From Mycobacterium szulgai (GTDB lineage Bacteria; Actinomycetota; Actinomycetes; Mycobacteriales; Mycobacteriaceae): a DNA stretch of 64,000 nucleotides. Shown here piece after piece: positions 24,595 through 32,921 of the stretch (within the stretch, counting starts at the first letter, position 1; the number at the start of each line of letters is the position of its first letter). Under the pieces are notes generated by a model. The model was not told the origin of the DNA. It worked only from the letters and a program-made list of their open reading frames with translations, and did not search any database. The stretch is taken from positions 62,001 to 126,000 of the forward strand of contig NZ_LQPW01000167.1 of assembly GCF_002116635.1 (NCBI RefSeq), in the 5' to 3' direction. Made by a program: the position numbers and the translations under genes.

Positions 24595-26565
24595 CTATCG
24601 ACGCTGCCGACGGCTCCTTAATCGGGCTCTCCAGCCCTGCCGCGCTGCGCCGGTAGTCCGCGCCGGAGTTGACGTCGGCTCTTCGGCCTCGGGTTCTTCG
24701 GCTTCAGGCGCTTCGGCGTCAGGTTCTTCGGCCTCGGTTTCTTCGGCCTCGGCCTCTGCGACCTCCGGCTCCGCCTCCGACTCCTCGGCTTCGGACTCCT
24801 CGGCTTCGGGCCCTTCGGCTTCGGGTTCTTCGGCCGCCAGCTCCTCGGGCTCAGCGTCTTCGGCTTCGGGTTCTTCGGCTTCGGGTTCTTCGGCCTCGGC
24901 CTCCTCGGCCTCGCGCTCTTCAGCCTCTGGTTCTTCGGCCTCAGCCTCCTCGGTCACAGCCGCCGCGGCCTCGAGTTCTTCGGCCTCAGCCTCCTCTGCC
25001 TCGGGCTCTTCAGCTCCCGGCTCCTCGGCCTCGGGCTCTTCAGCTTCCGGCTCGTCAGCCTCAAGCTCTTCGGCCTCTGGTTCTTCGGCCTCAGCCTCCT
25101 CGGTCACAGCCGCCGCGGTCTCGAGTTCTTCGGCCTCGGCCTCCTCTGCCTCGGGCTCTTCAGCTTCCGGCTCCTCGGCCTCTGGTTCTTCGGCCTCTGG
25201 TTCTTCGGCCTCTGGTTCTTCGGCCTCTGGTTCTTCGGCCTCAGCCTCCTCGGTCACAGCCTCCTCGGCGTCGAGTTCTTCGGCCCCAGCCTCCTCGGCC
25301 TCGACCTCCTCGGCCTCGGGCTCTTCAGCTTCCGGTTCCTCAGCCTCAGCCTCGGGCTCTTCCTCCTCAGGCTCCTCAGCCTCAGCCTCGGGCTCTTCAA
25401 GTTCTTCGACCTCAGGCTCGACAGCTTCAGCCTCGACAGTTTCGGGTTCTTCCACCTGGGCCTCGGCAACCCCGGTCTGCGCGCGTTCTGGCTCCGATGC
25501 CTCAGATGGCTCCGGAACTTCGGCCTTGGCGGTGTCAGCCTCCGCTACTTCGGCAGCTTGAAGCGTGTCCGCCGAATCACCTGCATCCTCGCTGCCCGAG
25601 GCAGCCGCCGTCCCCGCCACGGCCGCCGCGGCCGCGGTCACCTCCGAAGCGCCGACCTCTGCGGGCTCGAGTTCACGCTCCTCGTCGGCAACGTCCAGCC
25701 GACCACGAACAGTCGCGGGATCTTCGCGGCCCTTCGGCGCCAATATGACGTACACCACCGCGGCGACGAACACGAATGTCGAAGTGAACGAATTGATCCG
25801 AATGCCGGCGATGTGCGTTGCGGTGTCATCACGCAGCAGCTCGACACAGAATCGGCCGACACAATACAAAGCGACATAGAGCCCGAACAGCCGACCGTGC
25901 CCGATCGTGAATCGGCGGTCCAAGTAAACCAATACGGCGAATACCAGGACGTTCCAAATCAATTCGTAGAGAAACGTCGGCTGCACAACGAGCGCAACCT
26001 GCCCTGTCGAGACACCGTCCAGGGAATGGACGTCAACGAATCCCGCTGGATCGCGCCGATAGAAGATTTCCAGTCCCCACGGCAGCGTGGTCTCCCGGCC
26101 GTAAAGCTCTTGGTTGAAATAGTTTCCGAGACGGCCGATAGCCTGCGCCAGGACCACCCCGGGTGCAACCGCATCCAGGAAGGCAGGCAATGGAATTCCG
26201 CGCCGCCGGCAACCGATCCACGCGCCGACGGCACCCAGGGCGACGGCGCCCCAGATGCCCAGGCCGCCGTCCCAGATTCGCAGCGCCGCACCCAGTCCGG
26301 CCCCGCCCGGTCCGAAATACGTCGGCCAATCGGTGGCCAAGTGATACAGCCGGCCGCCTATCAACCCGAACGGCACCAGCCACAGTGCAATGTCGTAGAT
26401 AACGCCGCGCTCCCCGCCGCGGGCGACAAAGCGCCGGTCACCGATCAACAGCGCGACGATGATGCCGGTGATGATGAAAAACGCGTAGGCGCGCAACGGC
26501 AGCGGCCCAAGGTGCCATACCCCGCGCGGCGGGCTGGGAAAATACGCGAGCCACGTCGTCGTCAT
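24595..26565 (-). CDS. lgt: Prolipoprotein diacylglyceryl transferase with long acidic repeat tail
   Basis: Lgt moves diacylglycerol from phosphatidylglycerol to the lipobox cysteine of lipoproteins, in the membrane. Residues 1-280 are the enzyme: seven helices, the signature GRLGNYFNQELYG (144-156), HGRLFGLY and GRFCVELLRDD. Residues 281-656 are a tail, first Ala-rich and then dominated by PEAEE/EAEEP repeats, ending in a short basic cluster (GWRARLRSRRQRR). M. tuberculosis Lgt (468 residues by memory) also has an acidic tail, but this one is far longer. The start overlaps the trpA stop (ATGA), so it is coupled to the trp genes. The tail should be cytoplasmic given the known topology. Confidence 0.96.
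   Translation of the reverse strand: MTTTWLAYFPSPPRGVWHLGPLPLRAYAFFIITGIIVALLIGDRRFVARGGERGVIYDIALWLVPFGLIGGRLYHLATDWPTYFGPGGAGLGAALRIWDGGLGIWGAVALGAVGAWIGCRRRGIPLPAFLDAVAPGVVLAQAIGRLGNYFNQELYGRETTLPWGLEIFYRRDPAGFVDVHSLDGVSTGQVALVVQPTFLYELIWNVLVFAVLVYLDRRFTIGHGRLFGLYVALYCVGRFCVELLRDDTATHIAGIRINSFTSTFVFVAAVVYVILAPKGREDPATVRGRLDVADEERELEPAEVGASEVTAAAAAVAGTAAASGSEDAGDSADTLQAAEVAEADTAKAEVPEPSEASEPERAQTGVAEAQVEEPETVEAEAVEPEVEELEEPEAEAEEPEEEEPEAEAEEPEAEEPEAEEVEAEEAGAEELDAEEAVTEEAEAEEPEAEEPEAEEPEAEEPEAEEPEAEEPEAEEAEAEELETAAAVTEEAEAEEPEAEELEADEPEAEEPEAEEPGAEEPEAEEAEAEELEAAAAVTEEAEAEEPEAEEREAEEAEAEEPEAEEPEAEDAEPEELAAEEPEAEGPEAEESEAEESEAEPEVAEAEAEETEAEEPDAEAPEAEEPEAEEPTSTPARTTGAARQGWRARLRSRRQRR
24931..25260. 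repeat. 150-bp periodic repeat inside the lgt tail
   Basis: The 30-base block beginning TTCTTCGGCCTCAGCCTCCT occurs at 24931, 25081 and 25231, exactly 150 bp (50 codons) apart. Within and around these lie shorter 15-base units (TTCTTCGGCCTCTGG, several in a row near 25196-25245). All units are multiples of three and keep the frame. Confidence 0.85.
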
Positions 26566-27374
26566 GCAGACACCCTCCGGCGCACACCGGCGGCAAGTTC
26601 CTCGGTCAGAGCGCGCAATCTGGGCAAACCCTCGCCCAATGCCGACACCAACGCCGAACCGACGATGACACCGTCGGCGTAGCCACCGATCTGCGCGGCT
26701 TGCTCCCCCGACCGCACACCCAGACCGACGCCGACAGGTATGTCAGAGACCGCCTTCACCCGGGCAACCAATTCGGGAGCAGCGTGCGATACGGCGTCAC
26801 GCGCCCCGGTCACACCCATCGTCGAGGCTGCGTATACGAATCCGCGTGACGCCTCGACGGTGGTCGCCAAACGTTCAGGCGTCGACGACGGCGCCACCAG
26901 AAATATGCGATCCAATCGATGCTCCTCGGATGCCGCCAGCCATTCTTGGGCCTCGTCGGGAATAAGGTCGGGGGTGATCAAACCATGCCCGCCGGCCGAC
27001 GCCAGGTCCCGAGCGAATGCGTCAACGCCGTAACGCAGCACCGGATTCCAATAGGTCATCACCACCGCACGGCCGCCGGCGCTGCTGATCGCCTCCACCG
27101 CAGCCAACGTATCGCGTACCCGCACCCCCCCACTCAGCGCGGCCTCCGTTGCCCGCTGGATGGTGGGGCCGTCCATTCCGGGATCCGAATATGGCACGCC
27201 GACTTCGATTATGTCGCAACCGGATTCGACGAGTGCGGTCATCGCCTCCACGGACGCCGGTACGTCGGGGTAACCGGTGGGCAGGTAACCGATCAGTGCC
27301 GCGCGGCCCTCCGCCCGGCACGAATCGAAAAGCCCTTTGAGCCTGCTCGCTTCCCGTTGTTCGGCAGTCATCAT
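26562..27374 (-). CDS. trpA: Tryptophan synthase alpha subunit
   Basis: It cleaves indole-3-glycerol phosphate to indole, passed to TrpB. The 270-residue barrel has the catalytic Glu and Asp in CDIIEVGVPYSDPGMDGPTI, LITPDLIPDEA, FVYAASTMGVTGAR and GVGLGVRSGEQ. Its ATG overlaps the trpB stop and its own stop overlaps the lgt start, showing tight coupling. Confidence 0.98.
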   Translation of the reverse strand: MMTAEQREASRLKGLFDSCRAEGRAALIGYLPTGYPDVPASVEAMTALVESGCDIIEVGVPYSDPGMDGPTIQRATEAALSGGVRVRDTLAAVEAISSAGGRAVVMTYWNPVLRYGVDAFARDLASAGGHGLITPDLIPDEAQEWLAASEEHRLDRIFLVAPSSTPERLATTVEASRGFVYAASTMGVTGARDAVSHAAPELVARVKAVSDIPVGVGLGVRSGEQAAQIGGYADGVIVGSALVSALGEGLPRLRALTEELAAGVRRRVSA

Positions 27375-28645
27375 CGCTTATCCGAATCGGGGTCCAGCAG
27401 GCCGAACCACTTGGCGGCCGTCTCGACATCCTTATCACCGCGGCCCGACAGATTCACCACAATCACTGCGCCCCTGCCCAATTCGGCACCCAGCTTCAGG
27501 GCGCCAGCCACCGCATGCGCGGATTCGATGGCCGGGATGATGCCTTCGGCGCGGCACAGCAGACCGAACGCTTCCATCGCCTCCGAGTCGGTGATCGGTT
27601 GGTAATCGACGCGGCCTATCTCCTTGAGCCAGGCATGCTCGGGGCCCACTCCCGGATAGTCCAAACCCGCTGATATCGAATGGGATTCAATGGTCTGGCC
27701 GTCCTCGTCCTGCAGCAGGTAGGAAAACGATCCCTGAAACGCCCCCGGCGAACCGCCGGTGAATGTCGCCGCGTGCCTTCCGGTCTCGACCCCGTCACCG
27801 GCAGCCTCGTAGCCGACGAGCCGCACACCGGGATCGTCGAGGAACGCGTGAAAGATCCCGATCGCATTGGATCCGCCGCCCACGCAGGCGGTGACGGCAT
27901 CGGGCAACCTGCCCGCCTGCGCCTGAATCTGCACGCGCGCCTCCATGCCGATGATCCGCTGGAAATCGCGAACCATGGTCGGAAAAGGATGTGGCCCGGC
28001 GGCGGTGCCGAAGCAGTAGTAGGTTGCGTCGGCGTTGGTGACCCAATCCCGGAACGCCTCATTGATGGCGTCTTTGAGTGTTCGGGAGCCGGTTTCCACG
28101 GAGACGACCTTGGCGCCGAGTAGGCGCATCCGCGCGACATTGAGCGCCTGACGCGCGGTGTCGACAGCCCCCATGTAAATCACGCAGTCCAGGCCGAGCA
28201 ACGCACACGCGGTAGCGGTTGCCACACCGTGCTGTCCGGCGCCGGTCTCGGCGATCACCCGGGTCTTCCCCATCCTGCGCGCCAGCAGCGCCTGGCCCAG
28301 GACGTTGTTGATCTTGTGAGAACCGGTGTGGTTCAGGTCTTCTCGCTTCAAGAAAATACGCGCCGAACCGGCGTGCTCGCTTAGCCGTGTCGCCTCGTAG
28401 AGCGGCGACGGGCGGCCGGCGTAGTGCGTTTGCAGCTTGTCGAGGGTGTCCAGGAAATCCTGATCGACCCGTTCCTTTTCGTAAGCGACGGTGACCTCTT
28501 CGATCACCGCCATCAACGCCTCGGGAACGTATCGGCCGCCGTATACGCCGAAATGGCCGCCTGCATCAGGCTCGTGGCTGGTCCGTTCGGCGAGGGCAGC
28601 ACTCGTGCGCGGAAGATCCGGTCGGGATAGATCGGCCATTACCAA
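27371..28645 (-). CDS. trpB: Tryptophan synthase beta subunit
   Basis: This PLP enzyme condenses indole with serine. The 424-residue protein has the PLP lysine in NHTGSHKINNVLGQ, ETGAGQHGVATA, CVGGGSNAIGIF and GLDYPGVGPEHAWL. The N-terminus begins before FGVYGGRYVPEALM. It lies 29 bp after trpC in the leftward trp operon. Confidence 0.98.
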   Translation of the reverse strand: MVMADLSRPDLPRTSAALAERTSHEPDAGGHFGVYGGRYVPEALMAVIEEVTVAYEKERVDQDFLDTLDKLQTHYAGRPSPLYEATRLSEHAGSARIFLKREDLNHTGSHKINNVLGQALLARRMGKTRVIAETGAGQHGVATATACALLGLDCVIYMGAVDTARQALNVARMRLLGAKVVSVETGSRTLKDAINEAFRDWVTNADATYYCFGTAAGPHPFPTMVRDFQRIIGMEARVQIQAQAGRLPDAVTACVGGGSNAIGIFHAFLDDPGVRLVGYEAAGDGVETGRHAATFTGGSPGAFQGSFSYLLQDEDGQTIESHSISAGLDYPGVGPEHAWLKEIGRVDYQPITDSEAMEAFGLLCRAEGIIPAIESAHAVAGALKLGAELGRGAVIVVNLSGRGDKDVETAAKWFGLLDPDSDKR

Positions 28646-28674
28646 GGCTTAACGCGCACGCGGCTCATCAACTG

Positions 28675-29493
28675 CTAGCGAGCCGGTTTCGGACAGGACG
28701 GATGAGTGCCCGCGGTGACCAGATCCGCAACCGCCGCACGTGGGTCACCGCTCTTGACCAGACCTTCACCGACCAGCACCGCGTCAGCGCCCGCACCGGC
28801 GTACGCCAACAGATCACCGGTGCCACGCACACCGGATTCGGCAATCCGGATCACATTGCTGGGCAACCCGGGGGCGATCCGCGCAAAGCAGTCCCGGTCA
28901 ACCGCAAGCGTCGTGAGATCCCGGGCGTTGACTCCGATTACGTTGGCGCCGGCCTTCAGCGCCCGGTCAGCTTCTTGTTCGGTGTGCACCTCAACGAGCG
29001 CCGTCATACCGAGAGATTCGGTGCGGTCGAGCATCGACACCAACGCAGACTGATCCAAAGCCGCGACGATCAGCAACAGCATGTCGGCGCCGTGCGCACG
29101 GGCCTCATGGATCTGATATGGCTGCACCACAAAGTCTTTGCGCAGTACCGGGATGGAAACCGCGGCCCGCACAGCGTCCAGATCATCGAGCGACCCTTGA
29201 AAACGTCGCTCCTCGGTCAGCACGCTGATGATCCGCGCGCCGCCATCTTCATAGGCCTGCGCCAGCTTCGCCGGATCGGCAATGGGCGCCAATTCCCCCT
29301 TCGACGGGCTGGCCCGCTTCACCTCGGCGATGACACCGATGCCCGGCTCGCGCAGGGCGGCCATCACATCCAGTGGCGGCGGCGCCGCGGCGGCGGCTGC
29401 CTTGATCTCCGTCAGGCTTACCCGTGCCTCGCGCGCGGCAACGTCGGCCCGGACTCCCTCGAGAATGGAGTCAAGCACGCTTGCCGGGCTCAT
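28675..29493 (-). CDS. trpC: Indole-3-glycerol phosphate synthase
   Basis: It closes the indole ring from CdRP. The ATG at 29493 (MSPASVLDSILEG) was chosen over one 31 codons upstream because GGAAGGAG lies just before it and it gives 272 residues, the length expected for mycobacterial TrpC. The motifs IAEVKRASPSKG, LRKDFVVQPYQIHEARAHGA, VEVHTEQEADRAL, NARDL and RIAESGV cover the active site. Its partner TrpF is missing from the operon; PriA from the his operon is known to supply that step in mycobacteria. Confidence 0.98.
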   Translation of the reverse strand: MSPASVLDSILEGVRADVAAREARVSLTEIKAAAAAAPPPLDVMAALREPGIGVIAEVKRASPSKGELAPIADPAKLAQAYEDGGARIISVLTEERRFQGSLDDLDAVRAAVSIPVLRKDFVVQPYQIHEARAHGADMLLLIVAALDQSALVSMLDRTESLGMTALVEVHTEQEADRALKAGANVIGVNARDLTTLAVDRDCFARIAPGLPSNVIRIAESGVRGTGDLLAYAGAGADAVLVGEGLVKSGDPRAAVADLVTAGTHPSCPKPAR

Positions 29494-29582
29494 GCCTGCG
29501 GGCTCCTTCCCACCGTGACCCACGCTCCGCACGCCGATTCGACGACGTTCAAGAAGGGTAGCGACCTTCACCGCGCACGCCG

Positions 29583-30236
29583 TCACCGACCCTCGGTGTC
29601 CGACTTCCGCGACCCGTCCGTCGGGTCGCGCCCCTCGTCAAGAGCATCCCAAATCATGCGCTCGGACATGTCCGAAACGGGCTCGGGAGTTTCTTCAGCG
29701 CCGTCGCGCTGCGTCGCCGAGCGGCGCGCGGCCGGCGCCGCATACTTCGTCGTACCGGCCGACATTGCGACGCGCATCAGCAGGACGGCGGCGATCAACG
29801 TGCACACCGCAGCCGCTACCGCGACCACCGCCCCGGAGTAGTGACGTGCGCTGCCCACCAGCGTCACCACCGGGACGTGGGCGAGATCGGCTCCGCGCGC
29901 GGCTACATCTGGGATCGCCCAGAGACTGATGCCCAGATACCCGACCGCAAAGCTCGCGGCCGCCAGCAGGCCGGCCAGCGCCCGCAGCGGCCAGCCCCGC
30001 ACCGCGAGCGCCGCAATGGCCGCGGCCAGCATCAACACCGCCAACGGCAGTAGCGCGGTCGACCACGCGGCACCGGAGAGCGACACCTCTTTGGGCGGCC
30101 CCAGCCCGTCGAACGACCTGATCACCACCCATGGCAGCCGTGACGCCGCCCACAGCGCTCCCGCGGCTACCACCAGCAGCAATTGGGCTATCCCGATCGT
30201 CAGCCTGGGCCCCCGGCCGGGCTGGGCGTCAGTCAC
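29583..30236 (-). CDS. Trp-operon associated membrane protein (Rv1610-like)
   Basis: The 217-residue protein has four hydrophobic segments (IAQLLLVVAAGALWAASRLPWV, WSTALLPLAVLMLAAAIAAL, LAGLLAAASFAVGYLGISLW, YSGAVVAVAAAVCTLIAAVLL) and a charged C-terminal tail. It matches the family of membrane proteins found in actinobacterial trp operons (TIGR02234 type); the function is unproven. Its start overlaps the end of trpE by eight bases. Confidence 0.92.
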   Translation of the reverse strand: MTDAQPGRGPRLTIGIAQLLLVVAAGALWAASRLPWVVIRSFDGLGPPKEVSLSGAAWSTALLPLAVLMLAAAIAALAVRGWPLRALAGLLAAASFAVGYLGISLWAIPDVAARGADLAHVPVVTLVGSARHYSGAVVAVAAAVCTLIAAVLLMRVAMSAGTTKYAAPAARRSATQRDGAEETPEPVSDMSERMIWDALDEGRDPTDGSRKSDTEGR

Positions 30237-31767
30237 TCGGGCTCACGTCGGGCGCGGCCAGCGTCTCGGCGGCGGCAATTGCGTTCAGCACCGCCCGCGC
30301 CTTGTTTCGCGCCTCGTTGTATTCGTAGGGTCCGTTGGAGTCGGCCACCACGCCACCACCGGCCTGGACGTAGGCAGTGCCGTTACGCATCAGCGCGGTG
30401 CGGATGGCGATGGCGAAGTCGGCGTTGCCGGCGAAGTCGAGGTATCCGACGACTCCGCCATACAAGCCGCGGCGCGTCTTCTCGACTTCTTCGATCAGCT
30501 CCATCGCGCGCACTTTCGGCGCGCCCGACAAGGTCCCGGCGGGAAAGCATGCGGTCACCGCGTCCAGGGCGGTGTGGCCTGCGCTGAGCAATCCGGTAAC
30601 CGTGGAAACCAGATGCATGACGTGGCTATAGCGTTCGATGTGGCTGTAATCCTCGACGCGAACGGTGCCCGGCGCACAGACGCGGCCAAGGTCGTTGCGG
30701 CCCAAATCCACCAGCATCAAGTGCTCTGCCAATTCCTTCTCATCGCAGAGCAGCTCCTTTTCCAGCAGCTGATCTTCTTCGTCGGTCTGTCCGCGCCAAC
30801 GGGTTCCGGCGATCGGATGCGTCGTCGCCCGGCCGTCATGAACCGTGACCAACGCCTCCGGGCTGGATCCCACTATCGAAAAGTCAATGGCGCCATCGCT
30901 ATTGGGCACCTGCAGCAGATACATGTACGGGCTTGGGTTGGTCACCCGCAACATCCGGTACACATCGATGGGATCGACGTCGGTGTCCATCTCGAAGCGT
31001 TGCGACGGCACCACCTGAAAAGCCTCACCGGCAGCGATCTGGTCCACCAGGTAGTCGACGATCTTGCCGTACTCCTCGACGCTGCGCTGGGCACGGTGTT
31101 GCGGTTCCGGCTTGCTGAAAGTGGCAACCGCCGAGGGCAACGGCTGGCCGAGCGCCGTGGTCATCACGTCAAGACGGGCGATCGCGTCGTCATAAGCCCA
31201 GTCAACCCGCTCGTCGGTGCCGTTCCAGTTCACCGCGTTGGCGATCAGGGTGATGGTGCCCTCGTGGTGGTCTACCGCGGCGATGTCGGTGGCCAGCAGC
31301 AGCAGCATGTCCGGCAGCTGCAGGTCATCGACGGCCAGTTCGGGCAGCCGCTCGAGCCGCCGCACCATGTCGTAGGCGAAGAAACCGACCATGCCGCCCG
31401 ATAGCGGCGGAAGCCCCGGCAGGGCCGCAGTAGCCAGCAGCTCCAAGGTGGTGTGCAAGGCCTGCAGCGGGTCCCCTCCCGTGGGGGCATCCTGCGGCAC
31501 CGCTCCGAGCCATACCGCTTGCCCGTCACGCACCGTCAATGCCGTCGGCGACCCAGCGCCGATGAACGACCAGCGTGACCAGGACCGGCCGTTCTCGGCA
31601 GACTCGAGCAAGAATGTCCCCGGGCGGTTGGCGGCGAGTTTGCGGTATGCCGATAGCGGAGTCTCGCTGTCGGCCAAGACCTTGCGAGTCACCGGAACCA
31701 CCCGGTGCTCGGCCGCCAGCACGCGGAAATCCTCCCGCGTGGTTGTGGCTGCAAGGTGGGCGTGCAC
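30229..31767 (-). CDS. trpE: Anthranilate synthase component I
   Basis: It makes anthranilate from chorismate and glutamine-derived ammonia. The start is set at GTG 31767 (HAHLAATTTREDF follows), with GGAAGA upstream; the frame is open for 73 more codons but those look non-coding. The 512-residue product carries the Trp-feedback region LLESAENGRSWSRWS and the catalytic chorismate-binding end (FAYDMVRRLE, GSSPEALV, HPIAGTRWRG, LVDLGRNDLGRV, FPAGTLSGAPKVRAME, GGGVVADSNGPYEY). It is divergent from bcpB; I saw no Trp-rich leader peptide in the shared upstream region. Confidence 0.97.
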   Translation of the reverse strand: MHAHLAATTTREDFRVLAAEHRVVPVTRKVLADSETPLSAYRKLAANRPGTFLLESAENGRSWSRWSFIGAGSPTALTVRDGQAVWLGAVPQDAPTGGDPLQALHTTLELLATAALPGLPPLSGGMVGFFAYDMVRRLERLPELAVDDLQLPDMLLLLATDIAAVDHHEGTITLIANAVNWNGTDERVDWAYDDAIARLDVMTTALGQPLPSAVATFSKPEPQHRAQRSVEEYGKIVDYLVDQIAAGEAFQVVPSQRFEMDTDVDPIDVYRMLRVTNPSPYMYLLQVPNSDGAIDFSIVGSSPEALVTVHDGRATTHPIAGTRWRGQTDEEDQLLEKELLCDEKELAEHLMLVDLGRNDLGRVCAPGTVRVEDYSHIERYSHVMHLVSTVTGLLSAGHTALDAVTACFPAGTLSGAPKVRAMELIEEVEKTRRGLYGGVVGYLDFAGNADFAIAIRTALMRNGTAYVQAGGGVVADSNGPYEYNEARNKARAVLNAIAAAETLAAPDVSPSD

Positions 31768-31928
31768 GCAGGTATCTTCCCAGACGCGCGGATCAGGTCC
31801 GGTAATCGACCGTGCATCCTGGGATTCGAATGTGGGCACTGGGTGAAAAACCGTCCGGATTTCCACCCTCGACGCACGTTGAAGGCCCTCGGCCGGCAAC
31901 CGGGCGATCCGGGCGTAGCGTGGCGGCC

Positions 31929-32393
31929 ATGAAAACTGGTGACAGCGTGGCCGACTTCGAGCTTCCCGACCAGACCGGCACGCCACGGAAACTCAGCGCC
32001 CTGCTGTCCGACGGGCCGGTGGTCTTGTTCTTCTACCCGGCCGCGATGACGCCGGGCTGCACCAAAGAGGCCTGCCACTTTCGCGACTTGGGACAGGAGT
32101 TCGCCGCCCTGGGGGCAAGCCGGGTGGGAATCAGCACCGATGCCGTGCAAAAGCAGGCCAAGTTCGCCGACAAGGAGCATTTCGACTATCCGTTACTCTC
32201 CGACGCCGACGGCAGGGTCGCCACGCAGTTCGGGGTCAAGCGCGGCCTGCTCGGCAAGCTGATGCCGGTCAAGCGGACGACGTTCGTCATCGACACCGAC
32301 CGCACGGTGCTCGACGTGATCTCCAGCGAAATCAGCATGGATACCCACGCCGATAAAGCGTTAGCAACGCTGCGGGGCCGGTCTTCGGCCTAG
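31929..32393 (+). CDS. bcpB: Peroxiredoxin, bacterioferritin-comigratory protein type
   Basis: This thiol peroxidase has 154 residues. The peroxidatic Cys44 lies in PAAMTPGCTKEACHF and the resolving Cys49 in the same helix, the atypical 2-Cys BCP/PrxQ arrangement. VVLFFYP, GISTDAVQKQAKFADK, YPLLSDADG and TTFVIDTD complete the thioredoxin fold. The ATG at 31929 follows GGCGGCC rather than a strong ribosome site. It lies divergent from trpE. Confidence 0.96.
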   Translation: MKTGDSVADFELPDQTGTPRKLSALLSDGPVVLFFYPAAMTPGCTKEACHFRDLGQEFAALGASRVGISTDAVQKQAKFADKEHFDYPLLSDADGRVATQFGVKRGLLGKLMPVKRTTFVIDTDRTVLDVISSEISMDTHADKALATLRGRSSA

Positions 32394-32828
32394 ACGTACT
32401 GCGACCGACGCAGTGTCCCCCAAGGATTGCGAGCGGGTTTCAGGCGGTGCCTGCCACAGTGATCGGGGTTGAGCAGGTCTGATAGTCAGTTCGGCGAGGA
32501 CGGTCCGCCGACCCGCAGGGACACCAGGGGCTGTTCACTACGCCTAGTGCACAAATCCGCACGAAATAGACGACAAGCCGGCAGTTCGTAGCCTTCTTGC
32601 AGAACCGCCAAACCTGCCTCGCCGGTAAAAGTCAAGTCGCCATTCGGTGGCATTGCGCACCAACTTATAGCAACAGTTGGGATGAATTAACGCTTGCTTG
32701 CCTTCGCGCGGCTAGGGACGATGCAGTCGATGCTGTCGGCGGTGTTACTAATACGCAGCGAAAAGCATGACCTCCACGCGCCTTTCGATTGGGACCGAGC
32801 CGGCCTGCAACGGATGGAAGGTGTATTG
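32394..32828. other. Gap between bcpB and the small ORF before the PPE gene
   Basis: No supported gene. The stretch is lower in GC than its neighbours, especially around 32570-32770, as is common upstream of PE/PPE genes. A longer frame from 32694 runs into the small ORF but its first 45 codons have no ribosome site or recognisable content. I saw no clear promoter. Confidence 0.4.
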
Positions 32829-32921
32829 ATGGTGAAGTCGCAAGTGACCCCCGAATTCAGTCTCAGCTATTTTGCCAGTGACATCGCCGCAGCGGCCGCC
32901 GCTCTGGGCGGCCCCGCGTGA
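32829..32921 (+). CDS. Small ORF translationally coupled to the PPE gene
   Basis: The ATG at 32829 follows GGAAGG with an eight-base gap, a good ribosome site. It encodes 30 residues (MVKSQVTPEFSLSYFAS, then an Ala-rich end), and its stop overlaps the GTG of the PPE gene as GTGA. It is not a recognisable PE protein, though PE genes often precede PPE genes in this way. It may be a remnant or a leader. Confidence 0.4.
   Translation: MVKSQVTPEFSLSYFASDIAAAAAALGGPA

Noticed and set aside
24669..25748. Long 359-codon frame on the + strand rich in Pro, Arg and Leu
   Set aside because: It is the antisense image of the acidic repeat tail of lgt; the repeat content explains its openness.
31768..31928. 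Trp leader peptide or T-box before trpE
   Set aside because: The region has no run of Trp codons and no recognisable T-box sequence on the trpE strand.
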